From Streptomyces sp. NBC_01267 (GTDB lineage Bacteria > Actinomycetota > Actinomycetes > Streptomycetales > Streptomycetaceae): a DNA stretch of 64,000 bases. Position 1 is the stretch's first letter, and every line of letters begins with the position of its first letter. The stretch is from contig NZ_CP108455.1 of NCBI RefSeq assembly GCF_036241575.1, positions 6,245,001 to 6,309,000 of the forward strand, written 5' to 3'. The notes beneath the pieces are model-generated. The model was not told the DNA's origin and ran no database searches. It saw nothing but the letters and a program-made list of their open reading frames with translations. The translations under genes were made by a program, and so were the position numbers. Positions 1 through 12,300 of this stretch are shown piece by piece.

Positions 1-1
1 C

Positions 2-3000
2 GGACCGACGGCGCTGCGGGCCACGGCGACCGCGCTGACCGCTTCGGCCGGGGAGGCCGATCCGTACGACGTGGGCTGGTCGCTCGCCACCAGGCGCGCC
101 CGCTTCGAGCACCGCGCCGTCGTGACGGGCGACCACGGCGCCGCGCTGACCGCACTGGCCGCCGACGGCACGGCCCCCGGGCTGGTGCAGGGGGTGGCGG
201 GACCGCTGGGCAGGACCGTGTTCGCGTTCCCCGGCCAGGGAGCGCAGTGGGCCGGTATGGCGGTCGAACTGGCCGCTGAATCCCCGGAGTTCGCGGCCCG
301 GCTCGCGGAGTGCGAGACCGCGATGTCCGCGTACGTGGACTGGTCGCTGACCGAGGTGCTGCACGGCGTGGACGGCGCGCCGACGCTGGAGCGGGTCGAC
401 GTGGTCCAGCCCGCGTCGTTCGCGGTCATGGTGTCGCTGGCGGAACTGTGGCGGTCCTGGGGGGTGCGGCCCGCCGCGGTCGTCGGCCACTCGCAGGGCG
501 AGATCGCCGCGGCCTGCGTGGCGGGGGCCCTGTCGCTGGAGGACGCCGCGCGGGTGGTCTGCCTGCGCAGCCGGGCGATCACCGCGCTGGCGGGCGCGGG
601 CGGCATGGCCATGGTCTTCCTGCCCGAGGACCGGACCGCCGACCTGCTGCGGCCCTACGGAGGGCGCATCACGGTCGCCGCGGTCAACGGCCCCCGCTCG
701 GTGGTCCTCTCCGGCGACCGCGACGCGCTGGAGGAGCTGCGCCGGGTCTGCGAACGCCGGGAGATCCGGCTGCGCATGATCCCCGTCGACTACGCCTCGC
801 ACTCCGTGCACGTGGAGAAGATCCTCGACGAACTGGCCACCCTGCTCGAACCGGTCGCACCGAGGACGCCGGAGGTGCCGTTCTTCTCCACCGTCACCGG
901 CGACTGGATCGACGGCCCCCTACTGGACGCCGCCTACTGGTGCGCGAACCTGCGGCAGCCGGTGCGCTTCGCCGACGCGGTCCGCGCCCTCTCCGCCCAG
1001 GGCTTCGGGCTCTTCGTCGAGTGCAGCCCGCACCCGGTGCTGCTCGCGGCGATCGAGGAGACCCTGGAGGACCGCGACGACCTCTGCGCGGTGGGCTCGC
1101 TGCGCCGCGACGAAGGCGGCCTGGAACGCTTCCTGTTGTCGCTGGGCGCCGCCTGGGTGCGCGGCGCCCCGGTCGACTGGGGCCGGGCCTTCACCGACGG
1201 CGCCGCGCGGACCGTACCCCTGCCGACCTACCCGTTCACCCGCAGGCGCCACTGGCTGGAACCCCCGGCCGCGGCGGCCCGCAGGGACGAGTCGGCCGCC
1301 ATCGACGGCTGGCGCTACCGCCTGGAGTGGACGCCGGTACCGGCGCCCGGTGCCGCCTCCCGGCTGACCGGCGACTGGGTCGTGGTGACCCCGCGCGAGG
1401 CCGTGCAGCCGGAGCTGGTGGAGACCGTGGTCAAGGGCCTCACCGCACGCGGCGCCACCGTGCACCGGCTCACCGCGGGCCAGTTGGCGACGGCGGCCGG
1501 TGAACTGCCGCCGTTCGTCGACGGGGTGCTGTCCCTGGCCGCCCTCGACGAGCGGCCCGAGGCGACGCAGCCCGCGGTGACCACGGGTCTCGCCGACACG
1601 GTCGCCTCGGTACGGGCCCTCGCCGGGGAAGCCGCCGACGCACCGCTCTGGCTGGCGACCCGGGGCGCGGTGACCACGGCCGACGACGACCCGGTGACCA
1701 GCCCCGCGCAGGCGCAGATCTGGGGCCTCGGAGTGGTGCTCGGTCTCGACGAACCCGAACGCTGGAGCGGACAGCTCGACCTGCCGGCCGTACTGGACGA
1801 CGCGGGCCTCGACCGGCTGGTGGACGTACTCGCCGGGGGCACCGGGGAGAACGAGGTGGCGCTGCGGGCGGGCACCGTACTCGGGCGGCGGCTCGTACCG
1901 GCCCCCGCCGGACCCGCCGAACCGTGGCGGCCCCGGGGCACCGTCCTGATCACCGGCGGTACCGGGGCACTCGGCGCCCATGTGGCCCGCTGGGCCGCCG
2001 CGAACGGCGCCGCGCACCTGGTCCTCACCAGCCGCCGCGGCGCGGACGCGCCCGGCGCGAAGGAGCTGTACGAGGAGCTGACCGGACTCGGCGCGCGGGT
2101 CACGATCGCGGCCTGCGACGTCGCCGACTCCGGCGCACTCGCCGCGGTGCTCGCCGCGATCCCGGCCGGTGATCCGCTCACCGCGGTGGTGCACGCGGCC
2201 GGACTCACCCAGCCCGAGATCCCCGTGGCGCACCTGTCCACCGACGAACTCGCCCGCGTCATCCGGGTCAAGACCGAGGGGGCCCGCAATCTGGACGTCC
2301 TGACCGCGGGCACCGAACTGGACGCCTTCGTGCTGTTCTCCTCGGGCGCCGGAACCTGGGGCGACCGGGGCAAGGGCGCCTACGCCGCGGCCAACGCCCA
2401 CCTGGACGCACTCGCCCACCAGCGGCACGCCCGCGGCGAGGTGGCGACAGCCGTCGCCTGGGGCGCCTGGGCGGGCGGCGGCATGGTCGACGGTGAAGTG
2501 GCCGACCTGCTCACCTGGCGCGGGGTGCGGATGATGCGCCCCGAGTCGGCCGTACGGGCCCTCGCGGTCGCCGTCGGCAGCCGCGACACCAGCATCGCCG
2601 TCGCCTCGTTCGACCTCTCCCGCTTCCTGCCGCTCTACACGATGAAGCGGCCCAGACCGCTGGTCGAAGCGCTCGTCGCGGCCCAGCAGGTGCCGCACCA
2701 GCGGGACCAGGGCAGCGGGCCGGAGCCCGATCCGCAGGACCGGACCCCGGCGCTCGCCCGCCGCCTCGCCGGACTGTCCGCCGACGAGCAGGAAGCGGTA
2801 CTCGTGGACGTCGTACGGCGGGAGGCCGCCGGGGTGTTGAAGGCACAGCCGGACGAGATCCGGCCGAAGCGGGCCTTCAAGGAGATCGGCTTCGACTCAC
2901 TGACGGCGCTCGAATTCCGTAACCGCCTCAACGCGGCGACCGGACTGCGGCTGCCCGCCACGCTCGTCTTCGACCACCCCACTCCGCTGCTCCTCGCCCG

Positions 3001-3250
3001 GCAGGTGCGCGACCAGCTGTCCGGCCGCACGGACCCCGTACAGGACGGGCTGGACCTGCTGGAGGCAGGCCTCGCGTCCCTGCCGGAGGACGACCGGTCC
3101 CGCGCCGACATCGTCGAGCGGCTGCGCACGCTGCTGCGCAGGGCCGAAGCGGCCGACGGCTCCGGCACAGGCGCGCAGTCGCACGACGACCTCGCGGCGG
3201 CGACCAACGATGAGATCTTCGACCTGATCGACCGGGAGTTGGGCATCTGA
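2..3250 (+). CDS. Modular polyketide synthase gene A, 3' part: [KS]-AT(methylmalonyl)-KR-ACP-docking
   Basis: The frame is already open at the left edge (first full codon at base 2) and the protein begins in a KS-AT linker, so the true start and the KS lie upstream. About 1082 residues are visible. AT starts near base 215; its nucleophile Ser is at 491 in GHSQGE and the YASH motif is at 791-802, both typical of methylmalonyl-CoA-selective ATs. The KR NADPH motif (TGGTGALG) starts near 1937, with catalytic Tyr at 2381. Trp lies eight residues before that Tyr, there is no LDD motif, and Lys (not His) is at Tyr-3, which predicts an A1-type (L-hydroxy) KR. The ACP phosphopantetheine Ser is at 2897 (GFDSL). 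A class 1a-type C-terminal docking tail follows from about 3040. The protein extends the chain by one methylmalonyl unit, reduces the beta-keto group and hands over to gene B. No DH or ER is present. Confidence 0.95.
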   Translation, partial: GPTALRATATALTASAGEADPYDVGWSLATRRARFEHRAVVTGDHGAALTALAADGTAPGLVQGVAGPLGRTVFAFPGQGAQWAGMAVELAAESPEFAARLAECETAMSAYVDWSLTEVLHGVDGAPTLERVDVVQPASFAVMVSLAELWRSWGVRPAAVVGHSQGEIAAACVAGALSLEDAARVVCLRSRAITALAGAGGMAMVFLPEDRTADLLRPYGGRITVAAVNGPRSVVLSGDRDALEELRRVCERREIRLRMIPVDYASHSVHVEKILDELATLLEPVAPRTPEVPFFSTVTGDWIDGPLLDAAYWCANLRQPVRFADAVRALSAQGFGLFVECSPHPVLLAAIEETLEDRDDLCAVGSLRRDEGGLERFLLSLGAAWVRGAPVDWGRAFTDGAARTVPLPTYPFTRRRHWLEPPAAAARRDESAAIDGWRYRLEWTPVPAPGAASRLTGDWVVVTPREAVQPELVETVVKGLTARGATVHRLTAGQLATAAGELPPFVDGVLSLAALDERPEATQPAVTTGLADTVASVRALAGEAADAPLWLATRGAVTTADDDPVTSPAQAQIWGLGVVLGLDEPERWSGQLDLPAVLDDAGLDRLVDVLAGGTGENEVALRAGTVLGRRLVPAPAGPAEPWRPRGTVLITGGTGALGAHVARWAAANGAAHLVLTSRRGADAPGAKELYEELTGLGARVTIAACDVADSGALAAVLAAIPAGDPLTAVVHAAGLTQPEIPVAHLSTDELARVIRVKTEGARNLDVLTAGTELDAFVLFSSGAGTWGDRGKGAYAAANAHLDALAHQRHARGEVATAVAWGAWAGGGMVDGEVADLLTWRGVRMMRPESAVRALAVAVGSRDTSIAVASFDLSRFLPLYTMKRPRPLVEALVAAQQVPHQRDQGSGPEPDPQDRTPALARRLAGLSADEQEAVLVDVVRREAAGVLKAQPDEIRPKRAFKEIGFDSLTALEFRNRLNAATGLRLPATLVFDHPTPLLLARQVRDQLSGRTDPVQDGLDLLEAGLASLPEDDRSRADIVERLRTLLRRAEAADGSGTGAQSHDDLAAATNDEIFDLIDRELGI

Positions 3251-3354
3251 TGAGCGGCGCGACCGAAGAGCGGCTCCGGGAGTACCTGAACCGGGTCACC
3301 GCGGATCTGCGGACCACCCGGCACCGGGTCAGGGAGCTGGAGGACCAGCAGCTC
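3040..3354 (+). other. Docking pair A (C-terminal) / B (N-terminal), class 1a type
   Basis: The tail of gene A has helix-like segments (LDLLEAGLASL, then IVERLRTLLRR) and ends in an acidic NDEIFDLIDRELGI helix. The head of gene B (residues 1-35) is a coiled-coil of the form EERLREYLNRVTADLRTTRHRVRELED. This is the usual class 1a arrangement that passes the chain from the last ACP of one subunit to the first KS of the next. The B/C and D/E junctions use the same pattern. Confidence 0.8.
3234..3252 (+). promoter_or_regulatory. Overlapping stop/start of genes A and B with ribosome binding site
   Basis: The TGA of gene A (3248-3250) shares its last base with the ATG of gene B (3250-3252). A GGGAG ribosome-binding sequence at 3234-3238, inside the last codons of gene A, is 11 nt from the ATG. 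This layout supports translational coupling and fixes the start of gene B. Confidence 0.8.
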
Positions 3355-6300
3355 GAACCCGTCGCGATCGTCTCGATGAGCTGCCGGTACCCGGGCGGCG
3401 CGGACACCCCCGAGAAGTACTGGGACCTCGTCGCGGCGGGCGCCGACCTCGTCGGCGACCTGCCCACCGACCGCGGCTGGGACCTGGCGGGCCTCTACCA
3501 CCCGGACCCCGACCACCCCGGCACCAGCTACACCCGGCACGGCGCCTTCCTCCGGGACGCGGCCGGGTTCGACGCCGGATTCTTCGGGATCTCCCCGCGC
3601 GAGGCGCTGGCGATGGACCCGCAGCAGCGGCTCCTCCTGGAGACGGCGTGGGAGGTGTTCGAACGGGCGGGCATCGACGTGGAGAGCCTGCGCGGCGAGC
3701 GCGCCGGGGTCTTCGTCGGCGCCAGCAACCAGGGCTACGGCACCTCGCTGCGCACCACCCCCGAGGGCGTCGAGGGCCACCTGCTGACCGGTGGTTCCGG
3801 CGCCGTCCTGTCCGGCCGCATCGCGTACACCCTCGGTTTCGAGGGTCCCGCCGTCACCGTCGACACCATGTGTTCGTCCTCCCTGGTGGCCCTGCACCTG
3901 GCGGTCCAGGCGCTGCGCTCCGGCGAGTGCACGCTGGCGCTCGCGGCGGGCGCCACCGTGATGGGCACACCGCGCAACTTCATCGAGTTCAGCAGGCAGT
4001 CGGGCCTCGCGGTGGACGGCCGCTGCAAGTCCTTCTCGGACGACGCGGACGGCACGGGCTGGGGCGAGGGCGTCAACGTCCTGCTCCTCGAACGGCTCTC
4101 GGACGCCCGGCGCAACGGTCACCAGGTACTGGCGGTGGTACGCGGCAGCGCGACCAACCAGGACGGCGCGTCCAACGGCCTGACCGCACCGCACGGCCCC
4201 TCGCAGCAGCGGGTGATCCGCCAGGCACTGGCGAACGCCGGGGTGCAGCCGGCCGAGGTGGACGCGGTGGAGGCGCACGGCACGGGCACCGCGCTGGGCG
4301 ACCCGATCGAGGCGCAGGCGATCCTCGCGACGTACGGCCAGGGGCGCGGCGACGGCGACCCGCTGTGGCTCGGCTCGGTGAAGTCGAACATCGGCCACAC
4401 CCAGGCGGCTTCCGGCATCGCGGGTGTCATGAAGATGGTCTCGGCGATGCGGCACGGGACCCTGCCCAGGTCGCTGCACGTCGGGACGCCTTCGTCGTAC
4501 GTGGACTGGTCGTCCGGAGCCGTCGAGCTCCTCACCGGGACGCGGGAGTGGCCGCGGACGGACCGGCCCCGGCGGGCGGGTGTGTCGTCGTTCGGCGCCA
4601 GCGGGACGAACGCGCACGTGATCCTGGAACAGGCCCCCGAAGCCGACCCGGCCGACGAGGGGACTCAGCCCCACCCGCGGTCCGTACCCGTACCGGTGGT
4701 GCCGTGGGTGATCTCCGCGCGCACCCCCGCCGCGCTGCCCGCCCAGGCGGCCCGGCTGCTGTCCGCGGTGGACCACCTGTCCGGGGCGGATGTGGGACTG
4801 TCCCTGGCGACGACCCGCGCCGCCCTCGAACACCGCGCGGTGGTCCTCGGCACCGACCCGGACGGGCTGTGCACCGGGCTGCGGGCGCTGGCCGACGGCG
4901 CGCTGCCCGCGCCCGGAGTGGTGTCCGGGGTGGCGGGCGACGGGCTGACCGCCTTCGTCTTCTCCGGCCAGGGCAGCCAACGGGCCGGAATGGGACGGGA
5001 GTTGGCCGCCGCGTACCCGGTTTTCGACGCCGCGCTGAGTGACGTGTGCGACCACTTCGACCGGCTGCTGGAGCTGCCGTTGCGCGAGGTGATGTTCCAC
5101 GACCCCGACGGCCTGCTCAGGGACACGGGCTGGGCGCAGCCCGCGCTGTTCGCCGTCGAGGTGGCGCTGTTCCGGCTGGTGGAGTCCTGGGGTGTGCGCC
5201 CCGACTGTCTGGTGGGACACTCCGTCGGCGAACTGGCCGCCGCCCACGTGGCCGGTGCGCTGTCGCTCGCGGACGCCTGCCGCCTGGTGGCGGCACGGGC
5301 CGAGCTGATGCAGGAACTGCCGCAGGGCGGCGCGATGTGGGCGGTGCGCGCCTCGGCTGCCGAGGTCGCACCGCTGCTGACCGAGGGCGTGTCGGTGGCC
5401 GCGGTGAACGCGCCGGGGCAACTCGTGCTCTCCGGCTCCCGCGTAGCCGTGGAGTCGGTCGCTGCCGCACTGCCCGGCCGGGAGAACCGTTGGCTGGAGG
5501 TCAGCCACGCCTTCCACTCGGTACTGATGGACCCGATGCTGAAGCGGTTCGGCGAGGCGGCGGCGGGCATCGGCACCGGCCGCCCGCAGATCCCGGTCGT
5601 CTCCACCCTGACGGGCGAGCCCGTACAGGAGTTCACCGCCCGGTACTGGGCGGACCAGGTGCGGGGCACGGTCAGGTTCGCCGACGCGGTGACCGGGGCG
5701 CGGGCGCTGGGCGTCACCCGGTTCCTGGAGCTGGGACCGGCCGGATCACTCCTCGGCGCGATCGGTGAGACCTGCGACGACGAGGCGCTCGCCGTGGCGC
5801 TGCTGCACCGCGACACCCCCGAGCCGCGGACCGCGGTGACGGCCCTCGCCCGGCTGTGGACGGACGGCTGCCCCGTCGACTGGCACCGGTTCCACGCTCC
5901 GTCCGGCGCGGCGGCCACGCCCCTGCCGACGTACGCCTTCCAGCGCGAGCACTACTGGCTGACGGACCCGGACACCGGAAGCGCCCACGAGCCCGACCCG
6001 GCCGACGCCGCCTTCTGGGCCACCCTCGGCAGCGGCGACACGAGCGCCGTCGCCCGAGCGCTCCGAGTGAGCGAGGACGCGCCGCTGAGCGCCGTCCTCC
6101 CGGCCCTCACGCACTGGCGCGCCCAGCAGCGCGACCGCTCCACGCTCGACTCCTGGCGCTACCGCGTCGACTGGGTACCGGCCACCGGTCGCACCCCGGC
6201 GCGGCTCACCGGCCACTGGCTCCTGCTGACCTCGGCGGACCGGGCGCCCGGTGACGGGACGTACGGTGAGGGGACGCCCGGTGACGGGAAGTCCGGCTGC

Positions 6301-9300
6301 GAATCCGGCTACGAGAAGTCCGGCCATGAAGCAGCTGAACTGATCGGGCATGCCCTCCGCCAACAGGGCGCGACCGTAACCGAGTTGACGCTCACCGCCG
6401 ACCTGGACCGGGCCGGGATCGCCGCGCTGCTCTCCGGCCACCCCGATGCCGCCGGGGCGGTCTCCCTGCTGGCCCTGGACGAGCGCCCGCACCCCGCCCA
6501 CCCCGCGCTGACCACCGGCCTCGCCCTCAACCTCCTGCTGGCCCAGGCCCTCACCGACCAGGACACGCCCGTCCCGCTGTGGCTGTGCACCCAGGACGCC
6601 GTCCCGGCCGGTGGCGACGACCGGGTCAGCAGTCCCGGGCAGAGCCCCACCTGGGGCCTCGGTCTGGGCATGGGTCTCGAACACCCAGACCACTGGGGCG
6701 GGTTGATCGATCTGCCGACGGCTGTCGGCCCCGGCGACGCGGGGCAGCTCGCCGCCGTACTGGCCGCGGACGACGGCGAGGACCAGACGGCGATCCGCGC
6801 GGGCGCCACCCTGCTGCGCCGACTGCGCCGGGCCCCCGCGCCGCAGGACGACGGCCGGCAGTGGCGGACCAGCGGGGCCGCGCTCATCACCGGCGGCACC
6901 GGCGGCCTGGGTGCGCACACCGCACGCTGGCTGGCACAGGCGGGCGCCGAACACCTCGTACTGACCAGCCGCCGTGGCCCCGACGCGCCGGGCGCCCGCG
7001 AACTGGCGGCGGAACTCACCGCCCTGGGCCCCCGGGTCACCGTCGTGGCCTGCGATGTCACCGACCACGCGGCGCTGGCCCGCCTCGTGGCGGACGTGCA
7101 GGGCGACGGACCGCGGATCAGGACCGTCGTGCACAGCGCCGGGGTCGGCGAGCTGGCGCCGCTGGCCGGGACGGACCTGGACGCGTTCGCCGCGGGCGCG
7201 CACGTGAAGCTGGCCGGGACCGCGAACCTGGACCGGCTGTTCGACCGCGCCGACCTGGACGCGTTCGTCCTGTACTCGTCGGTGGCCGCGCTCTGGGGCG
7301 CCGCCGACCACGGCGCCTACGCCGCCGGGAACGCCTACCTCGACGCCGTCACCCGCAGCCGGCGCGCCCGGGGCCTCGCCGGAACCACCCTCGCCTGGGG
7401 CATCTGGTCGGCCGACGGCGGCGGCATGGCGAAGGACGTCGTCAGCACCGAACTCAAGTGGCGGGGACTCCCGTTCATGGACCCCGAGCTCGCGATCGCC
7501 GGGCTGCGGCAGGCGGTGACCGACGACGAGGCGTTCCTCGCCGTCGCCGACGTGGACTGGGAACAGTTCGTCCCGGTCTTCACCGCCGCCCGCCCGCGCC
7601 CGCTGCTCGACACCGTCCCCGAGGTCCGCGCCGTACTCGACCGTGAGAAGCGCACCGACGCCCCGGCGACCGACGCCCACTCGGCCGCCGGGGCACTGCG
7701 GGAGCAGCTGCGCCCGCTGTCCGCGCAGGACCGGAGCAGCGCCCTGCGCGACCTGGTGCGTACGTATGTCGCTGCCGTACTCGGGCACCGGACCCCGGAC
7801 GGGATCGACGACGGACGCCCCTTCCGCGACCTCGGGTTCGACTCCCTGCTCGCGGTCACGCTGCGCAACGCGCTCCACGCGGCAACCGGCCTGAAGCTCA
7901 CCACCACGCTCGTCTTCGACTACCCGAGCGTGACCCGACTGGCCGCCCATCTGGGCACGGTCCTCTTCGGTGACGCCCGCCCCCCGGCACCGGTACCGGC
8001 CGTCACCACGGGCGCGTCCGACGACGACGCCATCGCGATCGTGGGCATGGGCTGCCGGTTCCCCGGCGAGGTGACGGGCCCCGAGGACCTGTGGCGGCTG
8101 ATGAGCGCCGGGGAGGACGCCATCGGCCCCTTCCCCGACGACCGGGGCTGGAACCTCGATCAGCTCTACAGCCCCGACCCGGACGAGGCGGGCAAGACGT
8201 ACGTCCGCACCGGGGGTTTCGTCCGGGACGCGGGCCGCTTCGACGCCTCGTTCTTCGGCATCTCACCACGCGAGGCCCTCGCGATGGACCCGCAGCAGCG
8301 CCTCCTGCTCGAAACCTCCTGGGAGGCCATCGAGCACGGCAGGATCGACCCGCACAGCCTCCGCGGCAGCGAGTGCGGCGTCTTCGTCGGCGCCGCACAC
8401 AGCGGGTACGGGGCGAGCCTGCGACACCTACCGGAAGGCGTCGAGGGGCATCTGGTCACGGGCACCGTCACCAGCGTCGCCTCCGGCCGTATCTCGTACA
8501 CGCTCGGCCTCGAAGGCCCCGCGGTCACCCTCGACACGGGCTGCTCGTCGGCTCTGGTGGCGCTGCACCTCGCCGTGCGGTCGCTGCGCTCGGGGGAGTG
8601 CTCGCTGGCCCTGGCCGGGGCCGCCTCGGTGATCTCCGCGCCGATCGGCTTCCTGGGCTTCAGCCGCCAGCGCGGGCTCGCGGCGGACGGCCGGTGCAAG
8701 GCGTTCTCCGAGGACGCCGACGGCATGGGCTTCGCCGAGGGCGCCGGGATGGTCCTGCTGGAGCGGCTGTCGGACGCCCGGCGCAACGGCCACCGGGTAC
8801 TGGCGCTGGTGCGCGGCAGCGCGACCAACCAGGATGGCGCCTCCAACGGCCTGACCGCGCCCAACGGCCCCTCCCAACAGCGGGTGATCCAGCAGGCGTT
8901 GGCCGACGCGGGACTGTCGCCCGCCGATGTGGACGCGGTGGAGGCACACGGTACGGGCACACCGCTGGGCGACCCGATCGAGGCGCAGGCGCTGCTCGCG
9001 ACGTACGGACAGGGGCGTGCGGACCGGGCGGACGGCGAGCCGCTGTGGCTCGGGTCCGTGAAGTCCAACATCGGCCACACCCAGGTCGCCGCGGGAGCTG
9101 CCGGGCTGATCAAGATGGTGCTGGCGATGCGGCACGAGCTGTTGCCCAAGTCGCTCCATGCGGAGTCCCGTTCGTCGTACGTGGACTGGTCGGCCGGAGC
9201 GGTGGAACTGCTGACCGAGGAGCGGGCGTGGCCCCGGACGGACCGGCCGCGCCGGGCGGGCGTGTCGTCGTTCGGCGTCAGCGGGACGAACGCGCACGTC

Positions 9301-12300
9301 ATCCTGGAAGAGGCGCCGGAGCCTCCGGTCGAGGCGGTCGAGGCGGTCGAGGCGGTCGAGGCGGTCGAGACGATCGAGTCCGGCGAGTCCGGCGATCCGG
9401 TGGCGACGGACCCTGAAGCGGTGGTGCCGTGGGTGATGTCGGGCCGCAGCGCCGGGGCGCTGCGGGAGCAGGCGTCCACGCTGGCCGGATCGGCCGAGGA
9501 GGCTGACCGCGCGGATGTGGGTTGGTCGCTGGTGCGTACGCGGTCCTCGTTCGAGCACCGGGCCGTCGTGGTGGGGGAGTTGGGCGAGGGCCTGTCCGCC
9601 GTCGCCGGAGGTGTACCGGGCGCGGGTGTGGTGAGTGGTGTGGCAGGGCCGGTGGGCCGGCCGGTGTTCGTGTTCCCGGGGCAGGGGGCGCAGTGGGCGG
9701 GCATGGCGGTGGAGTTGCTGGGGTCGTCGTCGGTGTTCGCGGGACGGTTGGCGGAGTGCGAGCGGGTTCTGTCCGGCTTCGTGGATTGGTCGTTGGTGGA
9801 TGTGTTGCGGGGGGTGGTGGGTGCGCCGTCGTTGGAGCGGGTGGATGTGGTGCAGCCGGTGTCGTTCGCGGTGATGGTGTCGTTGGCGGCGTTGTGGGAG
9901 TCGTTCGGGGTGGTGCCGTCGGTGGTGGTGGGGCATTCGCAGGGGGAGATCGCGGCTGCGTGTGTGGCGGGTGTGCTGTCCCTGGAGGACGCCGCGCGGG
10001 TGGTGTGCGTGCGCAGCGCGGCGATCGGTGCGGTGGCCGGCCGGGGCGGGATGGTGTCCGTCGGGGCCTCGGTGGCCGTGGTGGAGGGGCTGCTGGAACG
10101 CTGGGACGGGCGGGTTTCCGTCGCCGCGGTGAATGGTCCCTCGCAGGTCGTGGTCTCGGGCGAGCGCGCCGCCCTGGACGAGTTCGTCGGCGTGTGCGAG
10201 GGGCTGGGGGTGCGGGCGCGCCGGGTCGCGGTGGACTACGCGTCGCACTCGGCGGCGATGGAGGAGCTGCGGGAGGGGCTGGCCGCCGAACTGAGCGGGG
10301 TGTCACCGCGGGCGGGCCGGGTGCCGGTGGTGTCGTCCGTGTCGGGCGGGTACGTGGACCCGCTGACCATGGACGGCGGGTACTGGTTCACGAATCTGCG
10401 GGAGCGCGTGCGGTTCGCGGATGCGGTGGAGTGTCTGGCGGAGGACGGCTTCGGTGTCTTCGTCGAGGTGTCCTCGCATCCGGTGCTGACGGGCGCCGTC
10501 GAGGAGCTGCTGGAGGCGCGCGGTGGTGGACAAGGCGTCGTGGCAGGGTCGTTGCGCCGTGGTGAGGGCGGCACGGAGCGATTCCTGACGAGCGTGGCGG
10601 AGCTGTGGGTACGGGGTGCGGAGGTCGACTGGTCGGCTGCGTTCCACGGCACCCGGCCGCACGTCGTCGACCTGCCCACGTACCCCTTCCAGCGTCAGCA
10701 CTACTGGCTGGAGGAGCAGGCAGCCCCGGCCCTTCCCGCGTCCGACCCGGTCGACGCCGAGTTCTGGGCGGCCGTCGAGGGCGACGACCCTGCGGCTCTC
10801 GCCGCCACCCTCGGCATCGACGACGACCAGGACCGGCTCGGGTCGCTGCTGCCCGTACTCGCCGACTGGCGCCACCGGCGGAAGCAGACATCCGTACTGG
10901 ATTCCTGGCGCTACGGCATCTCCTGGCAGCCCGACACCGACGAAGCTGGTTCACGCATCTCCCGTATCTCCCGCATCGACGGCTCCCGTTGGCTCCTGCT
11001 CGTCCCGGCAGGCCTGGCCGAAGGGGCGTCCGCGTGGGCGTCCGAGGCCGGGCAGGGACTGGAACGGCAGGGCGCACATGTGCGGTTCGTCGAGGTGGAG
11101 GGCGCCGACCGCACGGAACTGACCGGCCGACTGCGGGACGCGGCAGCCGACGGCTGCACCGGGGTGCTGTCGCTCCTGGCCCTCGATGAACGTGACGTAC
11201 GACAGGAACACCGTTCGGACGGGCCGTCGCATGTGAACACGGCGGTCGCCGTGATCCAGGCGCTCGGCGACGCCGGGATCACGGCGCCGCTCTGGTGCGC
11301 GACCCGGGGCGCGGTGTCCGTCGGGCGTTCGGACCGGTCCGTCGACCCTGGTCACGCCCTGCTCTGGGGCCTCGGCCGGATCGCCGCGCTGGAGTATCCG
11401 CAGCGGATCGGCGGACTGGTCGATCTCCCTGCCACCCCGGACGACCGCGCGGTCGAGCGCCTGGTCGCAGCGGTGACCGGACGGGAGGGCGAGGACCAAC
11501 TGGCCGTCCGCCCCAACGGGTTGTACGTGCGCCGCCTGATCCGCAAGCCGCTGTCCGACACCCCGGCCGTGCGCTCCTGGCGGCCCACCGGCACCGTCCT
11601 CGTCACCGGCGGCACCGGCGGCATCGGCGCGGAGATCGCCGCGTGGCTCGCCGGGAACGGCGCCCGCCATCTGCTGCTCACCAGCCGCCGGGGCGAACAG
11701 GCCCCAGGGGCAACGGAGTTGAAGGCGCGCTTGGGAGCACTCGGCGCCGAGGTGACCGTGACCGCGTGCGATGTGGCGGACCGCGACTCTCTGGCGCTGC
11801 TCCTGGAGTCCGTACCGGACGAGCACCCGCTGACCGCGGTCGTGCACGCCGCAGCCGTCCTCGACGACTGTCTGCTCGACGCGCTCACCCCCGAGCGGGC
11901 CGCGACGGTCCTGCGCCCGAAGGTGGACGCGGCACGCCATCTGCACGAGTTGACGCAGGACGCCGACCTCGACGCCTTCGTACTCTTCTCCTCGCTGGCC
12001 GGAACCCTCGGCGGGCCCGGTCAGGCCAGTTACGCTGCGGCCAACGCCTACCTCGACGCCCTGGCCGTCGCACGACGGTCCCAGGGGCTGCCCGCCACCT
12101 CCCTTGCCTGGGGTGTCTGGGGAGAAGTGGGGCTGGCCAGCGGGGAGTTGGGTGAGCGGCTGCGCAGCACCGGCATGGGGCAGATGGCTCCGGAACTGGC
12201 GCTCACCGTGCTCCAGCAGGCGCTCGATCAGGACCTGACCTGTCTCGCGGTCACCGACGTCGACTGGCAGCGGTACGGGCCGACCTGCACCGAAGGCCGC

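Noticed and set aside
1..70. A loading module or true start at the left edge
   Set aside because: The frame is open from base 2 and begins in a KS-AT linker; the GTG at 71 is internal. No KSQ or other loading signature is visible.
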